64,000 nucleotides of DNA, from positions 6,517,669 through 6,581,668 of the forward strand of contig OZ005701.1 of the NCBI GenBank assembly GCA_963930775.1, given 5' to 3'. This DNA comes from Cliona cf. orientalis. Its lineage: Eukaryota > Porifera > Demospongiae > Clionaida > Clionaidae. Under the pieces are notes generated by a model. The model did not search any database. It was not told the origin of the DNA and saw only the letters and a list, made by a program, of their open reading frames with translations. Made by a program: the position numbers and the translations under genes. This document shows positions 50,601 to 61,800 of this stretch, in pieces; position 1 is the first letter of the stretch, and every line of letters starts with the position of its first letter.

Positions 50601-51099
50601 CTAAGATACATATCCATGAGCAGTGGAGTTTTCCTGAAACGTTAATGATTGCAATGTTCACTTCAATGTATCAGCGACTCCAAAATTACAAATAAATTGT
50701 TGTTTCTCCATTTAGCGTCAGTCACGGAGGGTGTATGAGATTCTGAGACTGAGAGCGACTGATCGCAGCAACCCAGAACAGTACAAGGCATACAGACTCA
50801 CAGTCAAAAACAGACTGAATGGACCCTACCAGGTAACTATGAGTGGGCCAAAATTATTATCAGAGTGGGGATGCAGTTTATCAAAGCTGATAGATTGTTA
50901 ATTCTTCCTCTTTGGTTTCCAGAGAGAAAAATTGGACTTACAACGTCTCCATGGTGTTGTGGACCCCCAGGAGCTGGCCCTGACACACCCCCAGGTGTCC
51001 TGTGAGGATCACATGACTGAGCTACACGAGCAGTACAAAGGTGTGGAGGAGGAGTATCTCAGGCTTATCGAAAAACTTGCCGCATCAGCAGAAACATGA
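47681..51099 (+). CDS. HAT1: histone acetyltransferase type B catalytic subunit (10 exons, 402 aa)
   Basis: HAT1 acetylates newly made histone H4 before chromatin assembly, together with an RbAp46/48 partner. Exons: 47681-47747, 48042-48154, 48247-48376, 49058-49176, 49332-49419, 49482-49515, 49662-49810, 50247-50461, 50716-50832, 50923-51099; the phases agree and the total is 402 residues against about 419 in human. It starts MFSCKDLENFVSKSNTALQL, which fits the human N-terminal CNTNTAIELKL region. Key stretches are VFGEREVIFGYRNLKIK, YPDKTRARISQMLILPPYQR and KGHGAQLL (acetyl-CoA-binding R/Q-x-x-G-x-G/A type), and ITVEDPSDEF with the catalytic-region acidic residues. Introns 3 and 7 contain MITEs, and intron 8 a GA-rich run. 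The longer frame at 47586 in another phase is rejected. Confidence 0.9.
48412..48659. mobile_element. MITE in HAT1 intron 3
   Basis: The ends CATACTTACCAACC and GGTTGGCAGGTATG are inverted copies (two mismatches). The 6-bp flanks CTCTCT/CTCTCT look like a target duplication, though the left flank is a CT run. The interior repeats GTCCC(A/T)(C/A)TTT motifs. 248 bp. Confidence 0.7.
49820..49967. mobile_element. MITE in HAT1 intron 7
   Basis: CCGTGTTTATGCTAATA on the left pairs with TATTAGCATAAACACAG on the right, with TA on both flanks. 148 bp, non-coding. Confidence 0.75.
50075..50162 (+). repeat. dispersed repeat, copy 2
   Basis: GTTTGCCTGAGCAGGCAATG and GGTTTGGGATTGGTAG match the reverse strand at 3229-3330. 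It lies in HAT1 intron 7. Confidence 0.5.
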
Positions 51100-51350
51100 C
51101 AAAAAGTGCTTTAACATCTAAAAATTTTTGCTCCAATTACATGACAGTGTCATAAAAATTTATAGCTGTGTCGTTTTGTACCTTTTGTAATGTTAACCGC
51201 ATGATACACTTCTTTAGAGGAAAAGGGAATAATTATTGCATACACTTTGTGTGCAGGGTGTACAAAAATTAACTACAGCATGCATGACATTGTATTATTA
51301 CAAAAAGGAAGAAAATTGAGTGAAAAAATACTAAGTCGTGTAGTACAGAT

Positions 51351-52728
51351 TTAGCTCCAAAATTTCTTATCTTTCCATGGGAAATCCTCGAACATGAAAT
51401 CATCGTAGAAATAGTCTCGCTCTCGTTTCCTAGACGATCGCTTCCCCCCTCTCTCCCGATCCTCCTGCCTTCGCCGCTGCATCCTCTCCAGAAACTGTGG
51501 GTCTTCGCTCCTCCGTTTATCAGCTAAGCAGAATTTGAAAAAGTCGGTGAACCGGTTGTGCGTGTGTTTTTTGTACCGCTTGTCCTCGAAGAGAAATTTC
51601 CATACTTTTTCGTACCTCTCCGGGACACAGCCGGTGTAGACTTGACTGTGGTTCTCCCTGACAGCTTCTTGGAATTTCTCTGGGAGGGGGAGTTCTTTAG
51701 CGTCCTCGGATTTTGTGATGCTCCTAGAGATGCTCTGTATGCAGAGCTGCTGCAGAGTGACCTCCTCCTGGGATACCACTGCATGTGTGTGATGTGTTGG
51801 GGATCGAGAAGGAGAGAAAGAGGGAGGGGGAGAGAAGACAGAGAGAGGGGGGAGGGAGGGAGGGAGAGAGGTACACACGTATTAACATAGGGGAATATAT
51901 AATCTATGGTATTAATGATTACTATTTCTAACAACCGATAAAAGGGGCTAACTGAAGTGGTATTAACTTCCTGCTAATTAGATATGCATGATTAACTAAG
52001 GGTCCCCCCCCCAAAATCCCAAGTAGTTCCAATGAGCGAATGTTGAGGCTTGAGTAACCCACTGAGAAGAGAATCAACTTACATGCTTTTGTGATCAATG
52101 CCACATGGACGTGTCCACGCAGCTCAAAGAAGGGGTAAATATCGTAGCCATCCAGGTAGACATTGGAGGCGGCCAGACCTTGGCACACACCATCGTAGTA
52201 GAAATATAGGTCCCCCTCCTCTGTTACCTTCATCCCAACCTTCTCGTTCTTCCTCAAGAAACGTAGGGTTGTCCTGTACCCGTATTTATTCTGCTTCACG
52301 TCTTTCGGATCTCTCTTATCCCACACCTCGTAGCCTTGGTAGACGATAAAGTGGGTGTCTGGTTTGTCTTGCGAGCATCTAGGCACGTCGTTATGCGAGT
52401 CGATGTGTCCCCGACCTTTCGGGCGTTTTAGCAATCCCAGGAGGATCTCGCGTTCGTGGGAGCTTATACTATCGTTGTAAGGCACCCCGATAAGCTGTAT
52501 CTCCATCTCGGATCTGCCTTGGAATGGCCTCGCGCCGTAACAGACTGCGTGGCCTCCGTGGTTACAGCAGCCAGCCACGAGAAGGTCCCGTGAAAAGTGA
52601 GCGTTTCTGCCGCCGACTGGATGGAAGCCGAATTGAACTGTATCCTTCATGATGCGATGGGTTTTGGTGTACTCGGGGAGAACGTCCCCTGGCATGTTGG
52701 TGAAAGGACCAACTGGTGTGGACACCAT
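51351..52728 (-). CDS. neuralized-like (NHR) domain protein with SOCS-box-like C-terminal segment (2 exons, 357 aa)
   Basis: Exon 1 is 52728-52083 and exon 2 is 51778-51351, joined by a GT-AG intron in matching phase. The N-terminal part resembles a neuralized homology repeat: FGFHPVGGRNAHFSRDLLVA near residues 30-50, then GDLYFYYDGVCQGLAASNVY near 180, a beta-sandwich that binds protein partners in neuralized-type E3 adaptors. Exon 2 has a SOCS-box-like helix (VTLQQLCIQSISRSI ... LPLPEKF) and then a very basic tail (RMQRRRQEDRERGGKRSSRK) ending in aromatic and acidic residues. I chose the ATG at 52728 because the two upstream in-frame ATGs lie in the G+C-rich promoter. The family is inferred from pattern and is only moderately sure. 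Confidence 0.65.
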
Positions 52729-52943
52729 CTTTTCCTCCTCTCTTTGACGACCTTTACCTAAGGCTAGCGGCATCCGGCCGGATCGATCGCGGATCCGATA
52801 CCAGATCCCCGCGCGCCGCGGATCGGATCGGATCCGGCGGTACGCACGTGACATGCGGATAGCTACATGTACATGTAATTACACAATACGTACTATGTAC
52901 GTACGTCGCTGTGCGCGTGCGCGAGCTTGCCATTGATTGAGCC
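52729..52943. promoter_or_regulatory. G+C-rich bidirectional promoter with GGATC motifs
   Basis: 215 bp between divergent ATGs at 52728 and 52944. The part at 52770-52850 is strikingly G+C- and CpG-rich in an A+T-rich window, with repeated GGATCC/GGATCG/CGATCGCG motifs (for example CGCGGATCGGATCGGATCCG). It is followed by ACGTACGTCGCTGTGCGCGT near the kinase start. Confidence 0.5.
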
Positions 52944-55900
52944 ATGGCAAATCTAGGAGGGCATCTTGGAGCTCTTAGCAACGACAGAAACCTGCTGAGA
53001 TTCGTGGTACAAGCGAGATCTACCGGGAAACAGCTGGGAATTGGTTCTTATGGAGTCGTGGAAGAGGTATTCATGATCATGAGTGAAAAATTAAGTCTTA
53101 GCCACAACTTAACTCACCATACACCTTCCTTTCAGGTTGAGGTTGATGGGCTGGTATGTGCTGGAAAGAAGATCCATGAGACATTGTTGGATATTGGAAA
53201 TGTTGGAGTGAGAGATATTGCCGCTAAGTATGTGCAGGAATGTCAGCTGATGTCTGATCTTCGTCACCCCAATATCATTCAGTTCCTGGGTGTATGCTTT
53301 CTTCCCAACTGTCAACTCCCCTCGCTAGTTATGGAGAAATTAGATGGCAACCTAGACGATCTACAGCCCCGTTTACACACGCTGATCCAGATTAAACTGA
53401 ACCAGTTTAAACTGCGTTTACACACTAATGCTTAATCCGGATCAACATTTTCATGGCCTATTACCTTACATGTAATCCACTTTTAATCCACATCAGGATG
53501 TGGATTCTAATCCGGATTAACTAATCCAGATTAAAAGTGGATTAAGGCGTTTACACAGAAACTGGATTACTTTAATCCGGATTCTAATCTGGATTAAGGG
53601 CCTAGTGTAAACGGTGCTGAGACAGTTTCCAACATCCCTCTCACTTTAAAATGTGCGATACTTGGGGATGTAGCCAGGGGCCTGCTTTATCTCCATAAGC
53701 ACACTCCTCAAATCATCCACAGGGACATCACAGCAAAGAATGTGCTACTGACTTCATCTCTTGTGGGAAAGATCACTGATTTGGGGAATTCTCGTATCGT
53801 GAATGTCCTGCCAGGTCAATTAGCTCAGACGCTGTCTCGAAATCCAGGGACACTGGTGTACATGCCTCCTGAAGCACTGACTGCTGCAGCTCGATATGGC
53901 CCCAGTCTGGATATATTCTCATTTGGACATCTTGGAATCTTTGTTGGATTGCAGGTATATTAATTTTGATTACTGTGCCCTATTGCTCAAATTTTCGATA
54001 AATACTTGTAAGATTTGCATGTCTGACCAGGGACTATACATTATCTTTCAGAAAGATAATGTATAGTCCCTGGTCTGACTCATCAAGTAACCAACGGTTA
54101 CTGTCAGTTTTAACTTGGGGATTAATATTATTGATAGATATAATGTGCTATTTGTAATTCAGCAGCCATTTTCTGCATACATGTTCAGTCTGAATATAGC
54201 AATTATAGTAATAATCGTACAGCTGACTACTGCAGGTGTCTGGTCAGACTTAGATGCGACATGCACAATTGTAGCACTATTATTACAACAGTGGGATAAA
54301 AACCAGCACAAATTTTAAGCGTGTGATTATTATTATGACATTGTATATAGTACACGTCCTTGTATACAATCGTAGATATTTCCTGGTGATCTGCTTGATC
54401 CAACCTATGCTGATCCCGATAATCTTGGGAATCTCTTGGCTCGATCAGAGGAGGAGCGACGTGGGCAATATATTGAACGGCTAGATTGTCAACTTCCGAA
54501 GAGTGATCCAAATACACAGCATCCTTTTGTGCAGCTGATAAAACAATGTCTGAAGAATGAGCCATCAGAGAGGCCCACGGCTGAGGAGGTGTTAATGTCT
54601 CTGGAAGAAATGAAGACCGATGTGGAAGGTCCTTTTGGAGAAGTAGCCAGAACTGATGCTGTGAGGCAGGTCGGTTAAGATTTTTGTTATGCCAAGGCAA
54701 TTTTTTTACTGCTTTGCAATGATTCAAAACTCTATACCTCCACAAATCGAAATATTTTTTATGTACACTCATGTAGGTAGTGATTATGAGAGTTTTGAAA
54801 AAACGAGAAGCAGAGTTGAGGAGGATGAGTGATGAGTCATCAGCTAAGGATGAGGCTATTTGTCAGTTGCAACAAGAGTTAGAATATGAACAGGTTCAGT
54901 CCATAATGCATGAGAAACAACCATGCAGTATAATTTCAAGAATTAGTATAATGCTTCGCCTAGCAGATTCACCGTTCTAGGGTTGAGGAACAACTTCAAA
55001 CTGTGAATACACAACTACATCAACAACTCATAGAACTAGAGCATACAGGAATGCTTCTTCAGCAGAGAGATAATCAGATTGAACAAAAATATCAACAAAT
55101 TTCAGAATATGAAGCTGATCTTAGTGCATCACAAGCAGAAGTAAACAGTTTCCGACGATTGGTCACTGTAAGAATTTGCACATGTATGCACTACTTCTGA
55201 GTGATGTAAGTGTACCATGTACTATAGGATCTGCGTGCTGATCTGGCAGAAAAAGAAGCTCAGCTGGAGATGCAGGAGGAAGAGATGAAGCAAAAAGATG
55301 CTGAAATTAACAGATTGACAAAAATGTTGAAAAATTTTCCAGCTCATGATCAGTCGCTATTAGAACAACAGGTTGTTTTTAAGGCATGCAGCTATTTAAG
55401 GCTAGCTTATGTTGATGTTACTAATAGTGCATGGAACTTTATTCCTTACCCTCCACGCAGGCTCCAAAGGAAGCAGAGTTCTCTGAGATGCAACAGGTGA
55501 AATGAGTGAGCATACTGTGCAGCTATGACAATATTATTATTGCCGTCATGTATATACCGGTATTAAATTTGGTGTGTGCATAGCATTAACACATCCTAAT
55601 CATTATGTAATTTTCTACAGATGCCACTAGTAGGGCTAAAGGAGGACATCTCAGAGCCTGCGATCCAGTGGAGGCAAGAAAAGCATGGTATGCCCTATTC
55701 TATGTCAGGCTCGGTTCAAATCGTAGCAATTGGTGGCAGTCTCTATGTTGGAGGGGGATTCAGTCGAGGTAAAGGCCAAATAGTAATGGTCTACTCACTA
55801 TCCACCGAGTCATGGGGTATGCTGTCACCTTACGACAGTCAGTGGTTTGGTATGGCTGCAGTAAATCACCAACTAGTTCTGGTTGGTGGTAGGAATCTAT

Positions 55901-56565
55901 CTGCTGATGCAACGACCAATGTGCTTGGAGTGTGGGATGAAGGCTCAGAAGTTTGGACACACTCTCTTCCTGAAATGCCAACATCAAGAAATTCACCATC
56001 TGTCATCTCATACAAATACTGGCTAGTAGTTGCAGGAGGTAGTGATGAAACGAATTCTTACACGAAGAAAGTTGAGCTCCTAGACACTATTTCAGGACAG
56101 TGGTATGAAGGCTCACCGCTACCAAATGAATGTGCGGGAATGTCTTCAGCAGTCAGTGGAAACGTGTGGTACCTGTCAAGAGGATACGATTCTCCTTCTG
56201 TGGCCAGCAATCATGTATTCAGTGTATGTCTGGATGAACTCATCTCTCAAGTTATCTCAAAATCTGCTGATCCAATGTCATCATCCACACCATCACCATG
56301 GCAGATTTTCCCAGAGACTCCAAATATACATTCCACTGTTATAACGTTTCATGGATATCTGCTGGCCATTGGAGGATGGATTGGCTCAGATGTCCATACC
56401 TATCAGCCCAGTAGTAAGAAATGGGTCAAATTTGGTGATCTGCCTACCAATCGATCACAGTGTGCTGGTATAGTCCTTCCTAATGAGGAGATATTTGTTG
56501 CTGGTGGTATTAGTAGTGGCTTTGAAACGGATCAAGTGATTATTGCTACTATTAGCTATGTTTGA
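52944..56565 (+). CDS. protein kinase (TKL/tyrosine-like) with coiled coil and Kelch repeats (9 exons, about 807 aa)
   Basis: Proposed exons: 52944-53066, 53136-53370, 53626-53954, 54376-54669, 54777-54893, 54967-55167, 55228-55371, 55461-55496, 55621-56565, all in phase. The kinase domain comes first: glycine loop GIGSYGVVEE, lysine strand CAGKKIHE, catalytic loop IIHRDITAKN, DLG in place of DFG, then GTLVYMPPEAL. A coiled coil follows (exons 5-8, rich in Glu, Gln and Lys). Last is a Kelch beta-propeller of about 300 residues with repeated GG pairs (VAIGGSLYVGGGF, VLVGGRN, VVAGGSD, LAIGGW, FVAGGIS). This domain order suggests a membrane-free signalling kinase that reads partners through Kelch; it is a combination I associate with sponge-expanded kinases. 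The exon 2/3 boundary is the least certain because a MITE occupies that intron. Head-to-head with the NHR gene. Confidence 0.8.
53364..53619. mobile_element. MITE forming most of a kinase-gene intron
   Basis: The left end CAGCCCCGTTTACAC and the right end (complement CAGCACCGTTTACAC) are inverted copies with one mismatch. The interior is full of (T)TAATCC(A/G)GATTA palindromic motifs. It lies inside what would otherwise be a continuous kinase exon. No target duplication is evident. Confidence 0.75.
54021..54079. repeat. near-perfect 59-nt hairpin in a kinase-gene intron
   Basis: GTCTGACCAGGGACTATACA then TTATCTTTC pairs with its reverse complement around a single base, with one mismatch in 29 pairs. 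A related motif, GTCTGGTCAGAC, occurs at about 54238. Confidence 0.75.
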
Positions 56566-58024
56566 TAGTAATAATAATTGACACAACATTATTAAGAACT
56601 AATCAGACTAAGTGATAAATTATTAGCTATCTGTATGACTCTATTAAGTAATGGCCGTACACGTACAAGCAATATTAGTAATGATTCAATTGGTAAATTT
56701 CCCTTTTTGCCTTTCTCTTAGGCTAGCCCAGTGGCACTTGTTTCTATTATCCATTGTACTCTATATACAGTGGCTACATGCAGAGTGCGCGGGGTACACA
56801 GTAAAAACATTGCAAGTGAATCATATTAAACTAATGTGAATTGCTTCAGTTGCACACACTATATATACCTCCCTTAGTATATCAAACATGCATTGCCTGT
56901 TTGTGAATAGCAAACTGGCATGCTTGCACGTACCACTTAATTGTCCCATGAGTGTTCTCGAATACAACTGGCACACTCCCACTTAAGCTTATCTCATGAG
57001 TGTTCTTGAATTTATGTAGTAATTAACTCTATGTACATAGGGCTATTATATAGGCAGAGTACACAAATGCTGCAATCATTATGTCATGAGAGTATGTAGT
57101 AGTTTTGATAGCTACTCATAAATTGGGAAGAGAAGTAGCTATATACAATGAATTGAACTGATGAAGGGGTAAATTTATGGTACAATAGAAACCACTCACC
57201 CATTAATAGGTTAGGGGCACAAAGAATTAACTGGAAGCACTACATGTAGCTACCATGCAATAGCAAACAAAAAACATCCATCTGGCAACAAACTTAATGA
57301 CTTCGAAGAGTATCTTTTAAAGCATACTTAAAGACTTTCTGCATTGAATCCCCAATAGGTCAGCAATGATCGATAAAATATTTGTTCCCAATAATACGTA
57401 TGATAGTGCAGCAACAATATTATGATCACCTGATCAAATCATGAGGTACTGCAAGCTATACTGTTGTAGTATATTAATACATAGTGGTCGATATTTCATC
57501 TTCAATAGTGCTACTGTCCCTTGTTTACTCCATGGGCATTTAGCCGTAGATCACTGATTTGAATTTCTCAGCAGGTGTATAACCACCGGCAACCACATGC
57601 TTGCACAAACAGCCATGCAAATCTTTCATGTGTCACTCAGGTGACAGTTATTTAAATTCACAGTGTTTCCTGGTTTCAATATAACACCTATAATATTATT
57701 ACATACACGCGGCCTGGGGCTCCGTTTTCTTTTGCCTGATGATTACATCAATGTGACATAATATGTTTGCTCATGCATCTGTTATATTCGCGCACTGAAT
57801 TTAATTTATTGCCTACAATTATAATGATTACAGATATGGAATTATGAACCCGCAAATCAAATAATGACCCTTCAAAAGGTACTGAAACAAGCATAAAAAG
57901 CACTGCAACTCAGCTTAGTAGCCACATGAGCTCCCAGTCGTGATAGTCACTGATTTTCACAGAAAATTCAAGTACGTTGACAGCTACTTATGACTATAGT
58001 AGTGTAATAATAGTATTGTGAGTC
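56566..58024. other. intergenic, no gene seen
   Basis: A+T-rich sequence after the Kelch stop. The short open frames have no domain, no splice-supported neighbours and ordinary composition. Nothing repeated elsewhere in the window was spotted. Confidence 0.6.
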
Positions 58025-58216
58025 GTGCTCATTATACAATATTTTCAAGCATACACTATTAATAGCTGCACAATACCTCCACCAGGACCATCCGGAATTT
58101 GTGATAAATGTCACGTCATGAAGCGGCTTTACAGGGGCGTCTACAAATGTGGACATGCAGTGTGTGGAAGTTGCAAAGCGTTATCCTGCCCAATTTGCCA
58201 CCAGTGGAGGAAATAA
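58025..58216 (+). CDS. small RING-like zinc-finger exon or orphan ORF
   Basis: The frame ends in PGPSGICDKCHVMKRLYRGV ... CGHAVCGSCKALSCPICHQW and a stop. The spacing C-x2-C ... C-G-H-x2-C-x2-C ... C-x2-C looks like a compact C3HC4 RING finger, which would bind zinc and typically recruits a ubiquitin-conjugating enzyme. As drawn it is a 63-residue ORF from an ATG. Alternatively it is a 3' exon with an acceptor at CCTCCACCAG just before GACCATCC. No upstream exon was found in the preceding 1.4 kb. It may be a remnant of a larger gene. Confidence 0.4.
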   Translation: MLIIQYFQAYTINSCTIPPPGPSGICDKCHVMKRLYRGVYKCGHAVCGSCKALSCPICHQWRK

Positions 58217-58860
58217 CCCATTTGCCATCAATCCACCCACTGGCAGGTGGATAAGACTATTAATAATAATATTATTGACGTTACAAAATTAATATTAAAC
58301 TAGACTGCACTGGTGTAAATAATAATTATTCACGCAGTTACTTAGCTATCAGTATTAAATAATATACACTTGTATGAAATTATAGTATGAGGGTGCATTA
58401 TTATTAACTTAGAACACTAAAATTGCACGGCATAATTGAAAAACACACACAATAACCAAATGATTTATCATCCGTGACATTAATTACAGGAATCGTGAAA
58501 TTGTCATTAATTTTTCCTTTTAGGCTGCTAAATTTAATCATAGCTATACTAGGCACCACAATGTTGTTTGGCTATATCTAGTCATCAAAGCTTTGGAGTG
58601 GAATTTATGGGCATTGCCAGAAATCTATAGTGCAATCCTTTGATGTAAAACTTAGCTAATTGAAACTTGTGAAAATATGAAAAGGTTCAATTGATTTTAA
58701 GACTCTCTACATTTGCACAAAATTTAATGATCATGTAAGCTGCATGATATTTGCTACAAACTCAGTACAAATAGCTACAAGACAATTAATTAAAAACTAA
58801 CAGCTAGTAGCTAAGTTGAGGTGTTTGATATCAGTCAATTCATTGAAGTGTATGCAATAT
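58217..58860. other. intergenic, no gene seen
   Basis: A+T-rich spacer between the RING-like exon and the stop of the next minus-strand gene. Contains AATAATAATATTATT-type tracts only. Confidence 0.6.
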
Positions 58861-61800
58861 TTAGTTTTCAGAGTTCTCATTTTCAGTCTCTGAATGTCTG
58901 AAATTAATGTAGGTCACAGTTGGAGGAGCAACTACAGCTTCTACTGGCACATCATCAACAAGTTGATATGCATTGGGAGCCACTTGTTTTCGTTTACTAA
59001 TAATGAAATTTTTCACTCTCACTATAGCACGGGACAAAGCAATAACAATAAGCACACAGAGAGCAGTTCCCACCAGAACATAAGCAATGATCGACTGATC
59101 TTCGATGTAGCGAGGGGACATTTGGCGATTGTACTCACACCAAGCAGCCAACAGGGTTAGGTTTACAAGATAGAAGCTCTCTATGGCATTGACCAACCAG
59201 TCCTTGTAGATAGTGCCAATATTCCACATTGCTCCTAGAATGAGCACGCACACTGTGACAATAAATAAGAAGTTCAGGCGTTGATTTCCAAAGATGTTGG
59301 CGGTAAAGAATAGAATCAGGATGGTTCTCATTAGAAGCATGGCCCCGGTCCACCAGCGATACTTTGTTTTGTATGGTCCTTGGTATGCATCATTAATCGC
59401 AGTCAGCTTAGCCTTAAGCATAAAGCGAGAACACTTCACTTGTAAAAGTGGACCACAGAGAACTATGATCGTAAATGGTACGATAAATCCCATTGCAAAT
59501 ACACATGCAGTTAGTACCAAGAAGACGTGCTTTATGTCAGAATACAAGATGTTACCATCATATAGCCACACATAAAAGGTCTGTCCCAGATGTGATTCCA
59601 CCCTTGTGAAGGAGAGAGACTCAAGAATCGTACGCTGCAATTTTGTGTATGACATCAAAAGCAATGTGGCTAGAACAGGAATGGAATTGGAGCCCACTAT
59701 TCTAGCAACGATGGTAAAGTGCCACCCAAGTACGATAATCAAGACAATTATGATCCAAACATACACTGGGAATATGTACTGCAGCCATGTTCTTGTGTGT
59801 GCATCAAAACCATCGTAAAAACACACTTCGATTCCAAGGTCAAGGTTGAGCCAAGCCAGTAGCACAGTTACGATATTGGTGTGCCCTGGAGGGAATATGA
59901 TGGCGTGATGTATCCTGACAATGTTAGCGTAGAGGATAAGTGCGTTTAATGTTCCATCGGCAACTGTGAGATCAAGGTATATGAGCATAAGAACAAGACC
60001 CAGTCCAGCAAGAATGAAGATCAATACTAGAGCACTGTAGCCATTGGAGCATTGTCTACACTTAGAGCTTCCGAATACGATACTCAGTCCTTGTTCACAT
60101 GAGCCACACAGGATCCCACTACGCTGAAACTGGCACAGCTTATCAGTATCGTTGATCATGAAAATTCTTGTACTGGAGTTGCAGTAGTCGAAAGGACATG
60201 AATTATGAGAAAAGATCAGTTGACTGGTACTGTCATATCCGATCCAAAGCGGAGGAGTGAGTTCAAAGGTCAAATCACTAATACGGCAGATTACTCCTCT
60301 TTCCCTGAGAAATTCTATGCAGTCACAGCCTAGTTCAATATCTTCATTTCTCTGCACAAACCCTGTCGGACAACCGGTTACATTAATGTACAACCATAAG
60401 GCTGTGCCTAGTGACTGAGATGGTTTTTGTTCCCGCTCATAGCTCGTTTGAAGATTTATCTGAATGTTACTATTTTCAGTGGCCTTTATCAGGTAGTGAA
60501 GATGACCACATGCAGTTGAAAGCTGTTGGACATCTTGTTGGTCACCAATATTGGCCACAGAATCAGCTTTGATGTATTATTTTGCTCAGTACAACAGAGG
60601 GTACTGTTCCGTTGAGTTGTCCAACGGCAACTGCTGGTATGACAATCTCCTGCCCAGGAAAAACCATCATTTGTTCTTCATTGTGACCACAAGTTGGTGA
60701 ACTATTCTTGCAAAAACATAGATGACGTATGTGTGATGTAACTTCAGTTAATGAATTAGTCCATGGAACATCAAATAAAGCAGGAAAAGCAACAATACCT
60801 GAAGTGTTGAACGTACTAAGTACTGTACAGTTTTCAATGTAGCCTCCGTAGATGGAATTTCCGGCAAGCCTTGCTTTGTTGCCCAAGAATTTGACCCTCC
60901 TTTGACCATACAAAGTCTTTCCAATATCAAAGAAACATGGTTGTTGGCCAGATTTGAAAATGTGGTCAATGTAAATGCCACCTCCCAAATCTGCACTATT
61001 ATTGGTAATACTAATAGTGGAGTCATTCCATAGACGTATAATAGCAGCATGGTAGATCCTCATGCCCCCTCCAAACCCACCAATTATGTTGTTTCCAATG
61101 ATGAAGCTGTCACCGTGAAAGTCGACTATCATCCCCTCAAGATGTACACCAACTAGCGCGTTATGGGAGATGGTGTTGCTAATAAAATCACTAGTCTGTC
61201 CAAATATTCCCACAGTTGATAAGAAGCTTCTTTCAGGAAGCAGCCTTAATTGGCTATCATGCATAACCTCCATTAAGAGGTTATGAGAGATCACTGTATT
61301 GGATAAGATAAATTTCATCTGATACGCACTGTCTAATGATGTTCTTGTTTCAGTGGCTCGGATTATACCAACGTAGCCAGTGTTGCTTAACACTCTACAG
61401 TCAGTAACATAGAAGTTGGCCATCTCCACCATTCCATTTAAGTTTTCGTCATCTACCACTGATTCGAAATTTATGGCAGCACCACGAAAACCATGATTGT
61501 TTATGAATGTACAGTTAGTCAGCGCAAACACTCTAGTGTCTATGTATTCTGTAAATCTACATGGCTGCTCATAATCACGGAAACATACACAGCTACCATA
61601 GTATACGTATAGACCACCTGCGTAAGCAACATTGGATGAAAACTTAAGGTCAGCGTTGCCATTTGTGAAGGTACTGCCATCAATGTGTACAACAACATCT
61701 ACACTCTTTATATCATGAATGTACACCACTGCATTAGCTCCACTATGAGCTATGTTATTGCTTGACACTACATTATACACGTGAACTTGAAGAGAGTAAG

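Noticed and set aside
51928..52854. NHR protein starting at 52854 or 52773
   Set aside because: These ATGs fall in the G+C-rich shared promoter and add Arg-rich sequence unlike the rest; the ATG at 52728 is simpler, though not proven.
58861..60558. A separate 565-residue membrane gene
   Set aside because: It lacks an ATG and a signal peptide and is in the position and form of the C-terminal half of the upstream frame, one base out of phase.
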